64,000 nucleotides of DNA from G963662655 sp963666875. GTDB lineage: Bacteria; Cloacimonadota; Cloacimonadia; Cloacimonadales; JAIOQZ01. Under the pieces are notes generated by a model. That model was given only the letters and a program-made list of their open reading frames with translations. It did no database searches and was not told where the DNA came from. The stretch's first letter is position 1. Every line of letters starts with the position of its first letter. The DNA is taken from assembly GCA_963666875.2 (NCBI GenBank), contig CAXXPU010000006.1:248001-312000 (forward strand), in the 5' to 3' direction. The translations under genes were made by a program, and so were the position numbers. This document shows positions 26,945-36,096 of the stretch, piece after piece.

Positions 26945-26960
26945 TGGCACGCGAAATGCA
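26945..26960 (+). promoter_or_regulatory. Sigma-54 promoter of the FtsX-type permease gene
   Basis: TGGCACG (26945-26951), spacer CGAA, ATGCA (26956-26960): one mismatch from TGGCACG-N4-TTGCA with correct GG/GC spacing. Transcription would start near 26971, some 33 bases before the ATG at 27004. Confidence 0.65.
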
Positions 26961-27003
26961 CTTATGTAAGTGAATTGTATTGTGGATATACAGGGAGTGC
27001 TAT

Positions 27004-29334
27004 ATGCTGCTCAACTACATCAAGATCGCCATCAGAAATCTGATGCGCCAGAAAATGTTCTCCTTTATCAACATTACCGGGCTCGCCTGTGGGCTAGCCA
27101 TTTGCATCCTGATCCTCCTCTGGATCCAGGACGAATACAATTACGACCGGTTCAACGAGAATGCCGAACGCATCTATCGCGTTGATTTCACCTATCTCTA
27201 CAACGGCACAGAAAAACAGCACTGGCGAACGCCGACCCCCATGGCATCGGCAATAAAAGAGAAATACCCGGAGATCGAAAACGCCGTCTGCTTCCACAAC
27301 GAAGGTCTGGTGCTGGTCGCCGCCAACGACAAGGCGATCAAGTTCCAGCCGGGCTACTCAACGCAGGAGATGTTCGAAATCTTCACGTTCGATTTCCTGT
27401 ACGGCGATGAGTCCAGCGCTCTCACCAAGCCCGACGCGATCGTGCTTTCACGTGAAACGTCGGAGACATTGTTCGGAGAGATCAATCCGGTTGGGCAGGT
27501 GATCGACGTGAATCGCCAGTTCGACATGACCGTGACCGGCGTGATCGACGACCTGCCCGCGAACAGCCATCTACAGTTCGATTTCCTGGTTCCCATGTCA
27601 ATCATGAGCGATATCACCGGCTATCCGGCGGACGACTGGGGCGATTTCGGCTACAACACCTTCGTTCTGCTGAAAGATGGCGCTGAAATCGCACAGGTTG
27701 AAAAAGACATCAACGCGTTCATGGACGAACTCATTTACGAATTGGGCAGGAAATTTTACCTTCAGCCGCTGGTCGATATCCACCTCTATCAGCTCGACGG
27801 CACCCTCGGCGCGATGCTGTATGTGTATGTGTTCTCATCGATCGCACTCTTTATCCTTCTGATGGCGTGTATCAACTTCATGAATCTCTCCACCGTGCGA
27901 TCTGTGAAACGGGCGCGTGAAATCGGCGTCCGCAAGCTCGCCGGCGCCAGACGCAATCAGCTTCGAGCGCAATTCATCGGCGAATCGCTTCTCATGTCGT
28001 TTCTGTCGCTCTTGTTCGCCATTGGAATCGCCGAATTGCTAACGCCGTTCTTCAACGACATCACCGGTAAAGAACTCGGACTTTCCTCGCTATCCGGTTC
28101 GCTAGTATTGCTGATCGTCGGAATCACGGCGTTCACCGGTCTGGTGGCGGGAATCTACCCCGCGTTCCTGCTGTCGTCGTTCGATCCGCTGGAGACACTG
28201 AAAGGCAACGGCAGAAAGAGCATGACCACCTTCCGCAAAGCGCTGGTGATCTTCCAGTTTGCGCTGGCGACGGCTCTCATCTTCTGCACGACCGTCATCG
28301 TTCGGCAGCTTCGCTACGCGCAGAACTACGATCTCGGATTCAGCAAGGAAAACGTCCTCTATCTGCCGCTGAACATCAGCTATGTCGAGAAGCTCGAATC
28401 TCTGAAAGAGGAACTCCTGCATATCCCGGAAGTGTCCAGCGTCACAACCACCTCCAGCAAGCTCGGACTCGGTCCGAAGTGGTCGATTGGCGTGCGGGGC
28501 TGGGAAGGCAATGAAGAGGGTGAGATGTCGCTGCCCATCATCACCGGAGACAAGGACTTTCTGCAGACCTTCGGTTTGCAGGTGGTTCAGGGCGATTTCC
28601 ATCGCAAGAGCGCGTACGAGGAGGACGAACCCTTCGGCTACGTACTCAACGAATCGGCTTTGCGGTTGACGGGACTCGAAGATCCCATCGGCAAGAAATA
28701 CGCCGACGGCGTCATTGTCGGGGTGGTCAGGGACTTCAACTACTGGTCCATCCACAATCCGCTGCAACCGCTGGGGATCCTCGCGATTCCGGAATGGGAC
28801 AACTACATCGCGATGAAGTTCAACACCGCGGATCTCGACGGCTTCATCTCCAAGGTCGAGGTGGTCAGCCAGAAATTCGCGCCGGACTTCCCCTTCGAGT
28901 ACAGCTTCCTGGATGCCGACTACGAGATGTCGTACCATCGGGAGTCGCAGTTGAGCAAGCTGCTCTACGGGTTCTCAGCGCTGGCGATTCTCATCTCCTG
29001 CCTCGGGCTGTTTGGCATGGCGTCGTTCATGACCCAGCAACGAACCAAGGAGATCGGCATTCGCAAGGTACTCGGCGCGACGGTTGGCGGCATCACGCTG
29101 CTATTGACGAAGACGTTCAGCAAATGGGTGGTGATATCGATCGTGCTTGCCCTGCCGGCGGCGTGGCTCCTGATGCAGAAATGGCTCGAGAACTTCGCCT
29201 ACAAGACGCCGGTCGGCATCGGTACCTTCCTCCTGTCCGGCTTCCTGTCGCTGTTCATCGCGGTCGCAACGGTCAGCTTCCACTCTGTGACGACGGCGAT
29301 GTCCAGTCCGATCAAGGCGCTGAAATACGAATAG
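27004..29334 (+). CDS. ABC transporter permease, MacB/FtsX type with duplicated membrane modules
   Basis: 776 residues. A first membrane helix near residues 20-40 (GLACGLAICILILLWI) is followed by a periplasmic MacB-PCD-like domain. An FtsX module lies at ~residues 270-390 (VRSVKRAREIGVRKLAGARRNQ), then a second PCD and a second FtsX module at ~655-776 (MTQQRTKEIGIRKVLGATVG). This long two-module form is common in FCB bacteria. No ATPase partner lies in the window. ATG 27004 is chosen over TTG 26980 because AGGGAG lies at proper distance. A sigma-54 promoter is directly upstream. Confidence 0.87.
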   Translation: MLLNYIKIAIRNLMRQKMFSFINITGLACGLAICILILLWIQDEYNYDRFNENAERIYRVDFTYLYNGTEKQHWRTPTPMASAIKEKYPEIENAVCFHNEGLVLVAANDKAIKFQPGYSTQEMFEIFTFDFLYGDESSALTKPDAIVLSRETSETLFGEINPVGQVIDVNRQFDMTVTGVIDDLPANSHLQFDFLVPMSIMSDITGYPADDWGDFGYNTFVLLKDGAEIAQVEKDINAFMDELIYELGRKFYLQPLVDIHLYQLDGTLGAMLYVYVFSSIALFILLMACINFMNLSTVRSVKRAREIGVRKLAGARRNQLRAQFIGESLLMSFLSLLFAIGIAELLTPFFNDITGKELGLSSLSGSLVLLIVGITAFTGLVAGIYPAFLLSSFDPLETLKGNGRKSMTTFRKALVIFQFALATALIFCTTVIVRQLRYAQNYDLGFSKENVLYLPLNISYVEKLESLKEELLHIPEVSSVTTTSSKLGLGPKWSIGVRGWEGNEEGEMSLPIITGDKDFLQTFGLQVVQGDFHRKSAYEEDEPFGYVLNESALRLTGLEDPIGKKYADGVIVGVVRDFNYWSIHNPLQPLGILAIPEWDNYIAMKFNTADLDGFISKVEVVSQKFAPDFPFEYSFLDADYEMSYHRESQLSKLLYGFSALAILISCLGLFGMASFMTQQRTKEIGIRKVLGATVGGITLLLTKTFSKWVVISIVLALPAAWLLMQKWLENFAYKTPVGIGTFLLSGFLSLFIAVATVSFHSVTTAMSSPIKALKYE

Positions 29335-29338
29335 AAAA

Positions 29339-29360
29339 GGGCAGGAGCATAGTCCTGCCC
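29339..29360. terminator. Hairpin between convergent genes
   Basis: GGGCAGGA, loop GCATAG, TCCTGCCC: an 8-base perfect stem in the 46-base gap between the permease and the convergent secreted-protein gene. A bidirectional terminator is likely, though T tracts are weak. Confidence 0.6.
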
Positions 29361-29380
29361 GAATATAGAAAATATATACG

Positions 29381-31399
29381 CTATTCCAGTAGCAGCATTT
29401 TCTTCGTGATGGTCTGTCGTTCGGTCTTCAGCCGGTAGAGATAGATCCCGCTGGAGACGTTCTTGCCCGATTCGTCTGTTCCGTTCCAGACAACGCTGTT
29501 GATGCCCGTTTTACCCATGTCGTGCATCAGAGTACGAACCTTCTGTCCCTTGATGTTGAACACATCGATCTCCACCATACCTTTCTCCGTCAAGCTGTAC
29601 GAAATCGTTGTTTCGGGATTGAACGGATTGGGGAAGTTGGAAAGTCCCAGCAATATTGGCTCAACAGTTTTTTCCGGTGTGGACTGCAATGCGAAATCGA
29701 TATCCAGCGCCATGTAGCGCAGATATCCCTGCATCGGATTCATGGTCGCGTTGAATTCGGAATCGTCGTAGTACCCGATGTGAAGCTTTCCATGATTGTT
29801 TCCCATGTCCTCGATTTTATCGCCGACATACAGGTAGCGCGGTATCTGTTCTTCGAGCTGCGGGGTGTAATTGCCATCGGGATCGTACGAATTGGCGTTC
29901 ATTACGATGGGATCGGTCCAGGTGTTGCCGTTGTCGCCGGTTACGGCGATCATGACCTCGGGAATTTCGGCCCAATCTATATAATCCTCATCGCCCTCGT
30001 ACAGAAACCGGTAGGCTTTCAGTTCATCCGTCCAGACGCATGCGATCCAGCCCTGTTCCGGCTCGGATGTCATCTGAATCAAGTTGTAGTGAGCGCCATA
30101 CACATAATTGAAACAACATTGCGGCATCGATTCCTGCATGACGATCTGAAAATTACTGGTGTATTCGAGTTCGCCGTCTTCATCCGGATCCCAGGGTAGA
30201 AACGGCTCGCCGTCGTCCGGTGTCGCGCTTTTCGGATAGAGATCACTATGCTGGAAGGTGTCGGTATCGGGATCGAACACCACGTCCCGGAGCTGCGTCA
30301 GCTTGGGCCAGATCATTTCATTTCCGGCGTATGTGGCTTTCAGGATGTAGGGAAGCACGACATGCAGCCTGCCGGCTCCGTCCCATGCGGCGGTGATGTA
30401 ATTGGTGTTGGCGATGCCGAAATGGAGGTCTTCACATTCTGGATGCCACATCGTTCCATCCTCGTACATCGGATGATCCACCTCCATTTCTGTATTGATC
30501 GCGTGATATTCCCACTCGCCTTCGCAGTATGTGTCGTTGATGAAAACGAACACTTCCGGTTCATCGTACTCGATATTTCCGATTCGGTAGCCGATGATCG
30601 CGAACGTTCCATTCTCCGTGAAGGCTGTGGCGTAATATGGCGCTGTCCATACGGGATTCGCGTTCCACTCGTCCATAATCGGCAGGGTGAGATAGTGCCA
30701 GTCAAGGTTGCTCAGGTAATCACTCTCGATGGTGTATGTATCGAAATCCGCGTATGCGATCATCGCATTTTCGCATGGATATCCATCGTCGGAATGTCCG
30801 GTCTGATTTCGGGCAAGAACGTAGATTCTTCGTTTGCCGTCCTCGTCGTACGTAGGCGCTTTGCCGATATGCACGTCCGGGTGAATGAACATGTCGTCCT
30901 CGAAGGGCGGATCGATGGGCATGTTATCCCAGTTGGTGTTCTCGAACAGAGTATAGGGTGTTGAAATCAATCCCGGGAAATTGAGCAGGTGCCACGTATC
31001 GAAACTGAGCACCGTATCGTAGATATCCTCACCCGAATCCTTTTTATTATAGGCGAAAAACGGATCTTGCGTGTCAATATCGATATCAATGCCGCCATAT
31101 CCTTCCTGGATGATACTATGACCGACGTAGAAGTGCGTGGCGACAGTTCCGTCAGACTCTATATAGCTCAGGATAACTCTACTTGTTCCGGAGGTGGCTT
31201 CTCTTCGATGCGAAATCCAGTAAATGCAGCCATTATCCAGTATCTGTAGCGGCGAACCGTTTCGAGTACATGGGATATAGTCGTAGTATGTTTCGATTAC
31301 TTCGGTTGGTTCGACCATGAATCCCCATTCGGGTGGATCCGCCATCAGAATGGTTCCGATGATTGCCAACGTAATAATGCTGAATATCGCTTTACACAT
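29381..31399 (-). CDS. Secreted protein with type IX-type C-terminal sorting domain (paralogue A)
   Basis: 672 residues. A signal peptide (MCKAIFSIITLAIIGTILMA) is followed by ~560 residues of a domain I do not recognise, rich in Trp, Tyr and acidic residues, perhaps a beta-propeller or sialidase-like fold. The last ~80 residues are a classic sorting/FlgD-like domain: NFPNPFNPETTISYSL, VFNIKGQKVRTLM, NGTDESGKNVSSGIYLYRL, ending KKMLLLE. It follows the paralogous gene at 31409 after 9 bases, so the two form an operon. Probably surface-exposed or secreted. Confidence 0.83.
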   Translation of the reverse strand: MCKAIFSIITLAIIGTILMADPPEWGFMVEPTEVIETYYDYIPCTRNGSPLQILDNGCIYWISHRREATSGTSRVILSYIESDGTVATHFYVGHSIIQEGYGGIDIDIDTQDPFFAYNKKDSGEDIYDTVLSFDTWHLLNFPGLISTPYTLFENTNWDNMPIDPPFEDDMFIHPDVHIGKAPTYDEDGKRRIYVLARNQTGHSDDGYPCENAMIAYADFDTYTIESDYLSNLDWHYLTLPIMDEWNANPVWTAPYYATAFTENGTFAIIGYRIGNIEYDEPEVFVFINDTYCEGEWEYHAINTEMEVDHPMYEDGTMWHPECEDLHFGIANTNYITAAWDGAGRLHVVLPYILKATYAGNEMIWPKLTQLRDVVFDPDTDTFQHSDLYPKSATPDDGEPFLPWDPDEDGELEYTSNFQIVMQESMPQCCFNYVYGAHYNLIQMTSEPEQGWIACVWTDELKAYRFLYEGDEDYIDWAEIPEVMIAVTGDNGNTWTDPIVMNANSYDPDGNYTPQLEEQIPRYLYVGDKIEDMGNNHGKLHIGYYDDSEFNATMNPMQGYLRYMALDIDFALQSTPEKTVEPILLGLSNFPNPFNPETTISYSLTEKGMVEIDVFNIKGQKVRTLMHDMGKTGINSVVWNGTDESGKNVSSGIYLYRLKTERQTITKKMLLLE

Positions 31400-31408
31400 A
31401 TTCCCCTC

Positions 31409-33472
31409 CTATTCGAGTAAAAGCATCTTCTTCGTGGCCGTCTGACGATCGGTCTTCAGCCGGTAGAGATAGATTCCGCTTGAAATGTTTTTACCCGAAT
31501 CGTCTGTTCCATTCCAGACAACGCTATTCGTGCCCGGTATCCCCATGTCGTTCATCAGCGTTTTCACCTTCTGGCCAAGGATGTTGAACACCTCGATCGT
31601 GACAGGCGATTCCTGCGCCAGATTGAAGCTGATGGTCGTCGATGGATTGAACGGGTTGGGGTGATTCCCGATTTCCCGGATCGGGGTCAGGTCGTTCTTG
31701 ACGGAGCATGTGCAAGGCAATGAAAAACTTGCTTCAAGCTCCATGTATTGTAACGCACCACCCCAATCACCGGAGGGCCCGTGCTCGTATTCATCCAGAT
31801 AGAAGATGCCGAATTTGCCGTATCCATCACCGAGGTTTTCAATCCGATTTCCCAGGATTGGAACACTCGGAATCTGTCCTTCAAGCTGCTCGACATAGTT
31901 ACCATCCGAATTGTCTGGATCGGGACTCAGAACAATAGGATCGTACCACCAGTGACCGCTCCAATCCGAACAACCGATCATCATTTCCGGCGGAGCATAC
32001 TCACCTTCCTGTTGCGCCAGCAAGGATTTAACACCATCCATCCAGACGCATGCCATCCAACCCTCGTCATCATTGTGGGCGTTTTTCATGCTGTTCCGAT
32101 GCTGCGCATAACGAATATCCGGATACTGCCACGGAAATGCACAGATCGGAATCACGTGCCCCGTCTCCGGATCGTAATGATCGACATCGCCATCCTTGTC
32201 TTCATCCCAGGGCAGGAACGGCTCGTTAACGGCAAAGACATCGCTGCGCGGGTATATTTCGCTACTTGTAAATTCATGTGACCATCCATCGTAAAGCACA
32301 TTGCGAACCTGCGAGAGCAGCGGCCAAACCGTAGGTTCACCGAGTTGTAATCCACGGAGCGTGAACGGCATCTGGACATGCAGATAACCCCAATCGTCCA
32401 GTATCGCGTTGAAATTCCCGGCATACACCGGCGAAAAATGAAGCTGTTCGGTAAATTGCAGCCACGGCACCCCGGACTCGTTTAGCGGACTCTCGACGTA
32501 CATTTCCAGATTCGTTTCGTGGTATTCCCATTCGCCTTCACCGTAGTTGTCGTTGTAGAGGACGAAGAACTCGCCTTGTTCCGGCGGAAGATCCTCCCAC
32601 GATCCCTCTTTCCATCCGACGATGCCGATGGTGCCCTCTTCGTTGCAGGCGGCGGCGAAATGGGTCTTGACGTTCGGCTGATTACCATAGTTCTCGATCG
32701 GGAAATCCGTGATGTAGTTCCAGTCGAGTTCGTCGATGGTACCGGATTCGATATTGCTCGAGGCGAAATCACAGTACGCGATGGCGACCGGCGAGATGTT
32801 GTCGGAATGCGGCTGATACGCGATGACGTAGAGTCTGCGCTTTCCGTCGTCCCAGTAGGACGGCGCATGAGTGATCATGATGTCGGGATTGCGGTAGAAA
32901 TGCTTCTCGGACGCCACGAATTCCGGGAACTCGTCCGGATCGTGCTGGTCGAAGACCGTGAACGGCGTCGAGATCAGCCCGGGAGACTGTAGAAGATGCC
33001 ACACGTCCATTCCCAGCATGATATCGGGATAGGGATTGTCGTCGGTGTAGGATTCCCAGACATAGAATGCATCCTGCGTATCCGGATCGAGCGCCATTCC
33101 TCCGGGTCCTTCCGGGACATAATCCTGCGATACGTAGTTTATACTGTTCAAGCTGCAATCGTAATTGATATACGCCAGATACTCGCGTGTGACGGTTTCT
33201 TGAACCTCTTCGGCGTGAAACAGGAAGAATAGCCCACCATTATCCTGTACGTGCGCAGGCGTGCCGTTCGGATGGGAGAATGTCTCGCAGCATGTGTCGA
33301 ATATATCGATGGGATCGTGATGGAAATACCACTCGGGTGGATAACGATGTGCGGTTTGCCTTGATATCTTGTGATCGGTGTTGATTCTATTGCCCAATTC
33401 GTCGATTTGCGTAGCGAACAATACGGATGCTGAAATCAGAATGACAATGAATAATGCGTGAAACCCTCTCAT
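31409..33472 (-). CDS. Secreted protein with type IX-type C-terminal sorting domain (paralogue B)
   Basis: 687 residues with signal peptide (MRGFHALFIVILISASVLFA) and the same sorting domain (NHPNPFNPSTTISFNL...GKNISSGIYLYRL...KKMLLLE). It shares many blocks with the gene at 29381 (PPEW near the mature start, DGKRRLYV, GEWEYH, EGWMACVW), so the two are duplicates. Start 33472 has GGAGG 5-6 bases upstream; the longer frame to 33514 adds a non-signal N-terminus. A promoter candidate lies at 33521-33548. The function of the main domain is unknown. Confidence 0.83.
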   Translation of the reverse strand: MRGFHALFIVILISASVLFATQIDELGNRINTDHKISRQTAHRYPPEWYFHHDPIDIFDTCCETFSHPNGTPAHVQDNGGLFFLFHAEEVQETVTREYLAYINYDCSLNSINYVSQDYVPEGPGGMALDPDTQDAFYVWESYTDDNPYPDIMLGMDVWHLLQSPGLISTPFTVFDQHDPDEFPEFVASEKHFYRNPDIMITHAPSYWDDGKRRLYVIAYQPHSDNISPVAIAYCDFASSNIESGTIDELDWNYITDFPIENYGNQPNVKTHFAAACNEEGTIGIVGWKEGSWEDLPPEQGEFFVLYNDNYGEGEWEYHETNLEMYVESPLNESGVPWLQFTEQLHFSPVYAGNFNAILDDWGYLHVQMPFTLRGLQLGEPTVWPLLSQVRNVLYDGWSHEFTSSEIYPRSDVFAVNEPFLPWDEDKDGDVDHYDPETGHVIPICAFPWQYPDIRYAQHRNSMKNAHNDDEGWMACVWMDGVKSLLAQQEGEYAPPEMMIGCSDWSGHWWYDPIVLSPDPDNSDGNYVEQLEGQIPSVPILGNRIENLGDGYGKFGIFYLDEYEHGPSGDWGGALQYMELEASFSLPCTCSVKNDLTPIREIGNHPNPFNPSTTISFNLAQESPVTIEVFNILGQKVKTLMNDMGIPGTNSVVWNGTDDSGKNISSGIYLYRLKTDRQTATKKMLLLE

Positions 33473-33520
33473 GATGCCTCCCCTACTGCCGGAAATGTCA
33501 TACCAGAGCCACAAAGATAA

Positions 33521-33548
33521 AATACATACTCGATTGTAGTCTTGTCAA
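33521..33548 (-). promoter_or_regulatory. Promoter of the secreted-protein pair
   Basis: On the minus strand TTGACA (33543-33548), 16 bases, TGTATT (33521-33526), ~50 bases before the ATG at 33472. Confidence 0.5.
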
Positions 33549-33559
33549 GATATACTCAA

Positions 33560-33704
33560 CCATCCACACCACATTCACATTTTATCCACCATCCGGAGCA
33601 CCTCAAATTTCCGTTGATAATCGGTATTCAACGTCTTTATCCACATATCCACAGCCCCTATTATTATTACTATCTCTAATAATCTTAATGGTAATAGTAA
33701 TAGT
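33560..33704. other. Origin-like cluster of DnaA boxes and AT-rich DNA, left side of the island
   Basis: A perfect DnaA box TTATCCACA at 33637-33645, near-matches TTATCCACC (33582-33590) and ATATCCACA (33645-33653), and weaker ones upstream. Immediately after come ~45 bases of AT-rich DNA (33661-33704) with trinucleotide periodicity (TTATTATTACTAT, then GTAATAGTAATAG) like DnaA-trio elements. This is the layout of a basal origin unwinding region, but no replication gene lies beside it. Confidence 0.5.
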
Positions 33705-33778
33705 CAGTGGAATTCGATCCGATATCAGGTTTACACATCTCACAATGTGTCAACATTTCGAAATGAGCGAGGTACAGC

Positions 33779-34345
33779 ATGAATTTAGTTCAACCACTAC
33801 GTGAACGCCGTCAGATCGATCTTGTAAAAACCTATCTTCGGAACCACCCAACCAATTCGAAATCAGCCCATCCACTTCGCTATTACATGATGTTCCTTTT
33901 CGGTATTCATACCGGCTTGAGAATATCCGATATCCTTCCGCTTCGAGTCTGTGACGTGATGTACCGTACTCACGTTTCAATCCACGAGAAGAAGACCGGT
34001 AAGACCAGGCTATTTCGGATATCGAGCTCCCTGCAACTCGAACTTGAAGATTACGTCCGGGACATGAATCCCGATGACTATCTATTCGGTAATTCCCAAA
34101 GTGGATATCTATCCAGGCAAATCGCCTGGCAACATCTTCACAAAGCTTGCCGTGCTGTTGGCATCACGGATGCAGTCGGCACGCATACCCTTCGCAAGAC
34201 CTTCGGCTATCACCTGTACCAGAAGACGAAAGACGTCGCTCTGCTGCAGATGATCTTGAACCATTCTCACCCATCAGTAACGCTTAGGTACATCGGAATC
34301 CAACAGGATCGCATCGATGCCGCAATCATGGAGCTTGCACTATGA
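33779..34345 (+). CDS. Short tyrosine recombinase/integrase (catalytic domain only)
   Basis: 188 residues, about half the usual length: the N-terminal core-binding domain is reduced to ~30 residues. Catalytic residues are present: Arg in IHTGLRISDILPL, Lys near EKKTGKTR, HTLRKTFG (His-x-x-Arg), HSHPSVTLRYIG, and Tyr of RYIG as nucleophile. Compact integrases of this form occur on plasmids, phages and small integrated elements. It starts a chain of five genes, each overlapping the next by ATGA. It may mobilise the island or resolve dimers. Confidence 0.83.
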   Translation: MNLVQPLRERRQIDLVKTYLRNHPTNSKSAHPLRYYMMFLFGIHTGLRISDILPLRVCDVMYRTHVSIHEKKTGKTRLFRISSSLQLELEDYVRDMNPDDYLFGNSQSGYLSRQIAWQHLHKACRAVGITDAVGTHTLRKTFGYHLYQKTKDVALLQMILNHSHPSVTLRYIGIQQDRIDAAIMELAL

Positions 34346-34542
34346 AAAACAATACTGCTCAAGCCTTTATCAATCCTATCCCAACTTGTGAAACCTGCCT
34401 TAGATATACTCCTGTCAACGGCTTCTCTGGCACATGTAGCCGTTATCCGTCAACAAAGCGAGATCACATCTGCGTCCTGAACTACTGTGAGCATTGGATC
34501 GACCGCAAATCCGGTCTCGATCGATACGGGATGAAGAAATGA
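34342..34542 (+). CDS. Small four-to-six-Cys protein (66 aa)
   Basis: ATG overlaps the recombinase stop (ATGA). The product contains CETC, then GTC, HIC and NYCEHW, a zinc-ribbon-like spacing C-x2-C-x14-C-x(12-16)-C-xxW. The same module appears in the next two genes. No family is recognised; metal-binding or Fe-S protein is an inference from the cysteines. Confidence 0.65.
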   Translation: MKNNTAQAFINPIPTCETCLRYTPVNGFSGTCSRYPSTKRDHICVLNYCEHWIDRKSGLDRYGMKK

Positions 34543-34826
34543 ATTGCCGCACCTGCGCTTATTGGGCCCTTCAAATGGCTACGGATAATCGCTACTGGTG
34601 CAGTGTCCAGAAGGCACTTACCTACGGCGATTCGTATTGCCCTTCCTGGAAAAAACGACAATCACCCGGATTCGATCCGATATGCGGATTCTGCGAACAC
34701 TGGGACAGATCGAGCTCACAGGTGAACAGGATTTGCAATCATCACGATGATTACACCAATGTCGGCGATACCTGCCCATCCTGGATGCTTGTCTCTACGC
34801 TCAAACAACCGGAGGAAATTCAATGA
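34539..34826 (+). CDS. Small protein with two tandem four-Cys modules (95 aa)
   Basis: ATG 34539 (MNCRTCAYW) overlaps the upstream stop by ATGA and is preferred over the longer in-frame start at 34494. Module 1: CRTCAYW...YWC...SYCPSW. Module 2: CGFCEHW...RIC...TCPSW. Each ends in a conserved C-PSW. It looks like an internal duplication of the module seen singly in the neighbouring genes. Confidence 0.65.
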   Translation: MNCRTCAYWALQMATDNRYWCSVQKALTYGDSYCPSWKKRQSPGFDPICGFCEHWDRSSSQVNRICNHHDDYTNVGDTCPSWMLVSTLKQPEEIQ

Positions 34827-34954
34827 ATTTGGAATGTATCGACTGCATCTTTTACCGTTATCGAAATTTCGGTCATTGGTGCGACTACATGAATATCTGG
34901 TTGCCTGATACTACGCCTTGTGACTTTTACCGCGAAAATGAGGTGGATGAATGA
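34823..34954 (+). CDS. Tiny four-Cys protein (43 aa)
   Basis: ATG at 34823 overlaps the upstream stop by ATGA and has a good ribosome binding site (GGAGG, 34811-34815). The sequence MNLECIDCIFYRYRNFGHWCDYM...PCDFY again shows C-x2-C...WC...C-xF. The frame is too short for most gene finders but fits the overlapping chain exactly. Confidence 0.6.
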   Translation: MNLECIDCIFYRYRNFGHWCDYMNIWLPDTTPCDFYRENEVDE

Positions 34955-35121
34955 TCATCAAAATCTGGCATACTGATAAAAATCGTAATCCGTTCGCTGT
35001 GAATTATCCGGACTACGAAGGTTTCGTCGAGCTCGAGGATTCTAAAATCCGTGTCGTCGGCTGGATTCGCGACGGAAAAACCGGTCAACACATTCACTTG
35101 GAAGATAAGTCCGGTAATTGA
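34951..35121 (+). CDS. Tiny unknown protein (56 aa), last gene of the chain
   Basis: ATG at 34951 again overlaps the previous stop (ATGA). The product starts MIIKIWHTDKNRNPF and has no cysteines; it is acidic-to-neutral with GFVELEDSKIRVVGWIRDGKTG. Its place in the overlap chain is the main support. A competing frame at 35051-35383 is less convincing. Confidence 0.55.
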   Translation: MIIKIWHTDKNRNPFAVNYPDYEGFVELEDSKIRVVGWIRDGKTGQHIHLEDKSGN

Positions 35122-36045
35122 CTTCGAAATATCGCCTGTGACGCATGATCTCTTTCGATCAGTGATATCATGCTACCGCGTGCGTGATGATGTAAAGGAT
35201 TCCCTGAAATCTATCATCTCGCACGCTTTTCTTTCTATTCACTCCGCAGTTCGTTACTCGTTCGATCTTTCTGTCTGGACGGTGCCCACCTCGCCCGCCC
35301 GTTTGAAAATGGATGAATCGAACGATTCTTGGATGATCTGGGGATTAACCGGCATTCGCTCATGGACCAGAAAAAAAGGGTAGGCACAGGATCACCCCAG
35401 AATACATAAAAGACGCTTTTCCCCTGAAACCCCTTACTGCCGATAAACATGCTTTATATTCTACGATTTCAATCCGATGGTATCGTGTACCCCATGCGCT
35501 TCAGGGTGTTCCGCTCCCTTCGGTCGCTCTTGGTCGCTTCGCTCCTCCCTTCCGCGCGATGCGGTAGGGCGTTGTTGCGCCCGGCATCGGGCGGCGCCGT
35601 CCTTGCCCTCTGCTCGGGCGCGCATTGAAAAGGACAAATGAGCAGGGGAACGCTTATGGCGGCATCGTTTCGCTTCGTCTCTTCGTTCCTCGCTCTCCGG
35701 CCGCACTCTGGGGTTACACTCGTGCGCCTTTCGCCGGCGCACTGCCTGTGCCTACCCTTTTTTTCTGGTCCGTCGCTCATGCCGTGCGCTTGCCGTCCAT
35801 GTCTGCGCGCAGAGAGAGAGACGCGCGGCGGGTATCGCCGCGCGGGGAATCCGCCGACCCTCCGGGCGGCGGAGAGATCGCGACTCGAGTTGTTCGATCA
35901 TTTCTGTCCGGCGGGTCCGATTTGCCCGGGCGCGTGACCGTGCTTTCCGCCGGCCAGTCCTGCCGGCGGCGCTTGCTGTCGCTACGCGCCGGCGGCAGGT
36001 TGACCTATCTCTTGAAGGATGTCGCGCCTTCTATCGACGCGCGAA
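35122..36045. other. Non-coding, GC-rich stretch with long inverted repeat
   Basis: No supported gene in ~0.9 kb. A perfect 27-base inverted repeat has arms at 35364-35390 and 35745-35771 (arm begins GGACCAGAAAAAAAGGG). Further right come several strong GC hairpins, for example CGCGCGGCGGGTATCGCCGCGCG near 35820 and GCCGGC-type pairs at 35945-36000. The longest frame (35625-36128) has no ribosome binding site and crosses these hairpins. It may encode structured RNA or be a decayed element. Confidence 0.5.
35364..35771. repeat. 27-bp perfect inverted repeat flanking ~350 bp
   Basis: Arms 35364-35390 and 35745-35771 are exact reverse complements over 27 bases including a run of seven A/T. The left arm is also preceded by GCTCAT and the right arm followed by a similar GAGC context. 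The interior has no gene, so a non-autonomous mobile element or a large RNA stem is possible. Confidence 0.7.
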
Positions 36046-36074
36046 TTGACACTTTCGTCTTTGTAAGTTATTGT
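36046..36074 (+). promoter_or_regulatory. Sigma-70-type promoter of the 88-aa gene
   Basis: TTGACA (36046-36051), 17 bases, TATTGT (36069-36074), then AGGAGG and the ATG at 36097. Close to consensus. Confidence 0.6.
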
Positions 36075-36096
36075 ATTGCAATAGGAGGGTTTATCT

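Noticed and set aside
35051..35383. Open frame of 110 codons after the tiny-gene chain
   Set aside because: Overlaps the 56-residue gene that fits the ATGA chain, has no ribosome binding site, and reads through the left arm of the inverted repeat.
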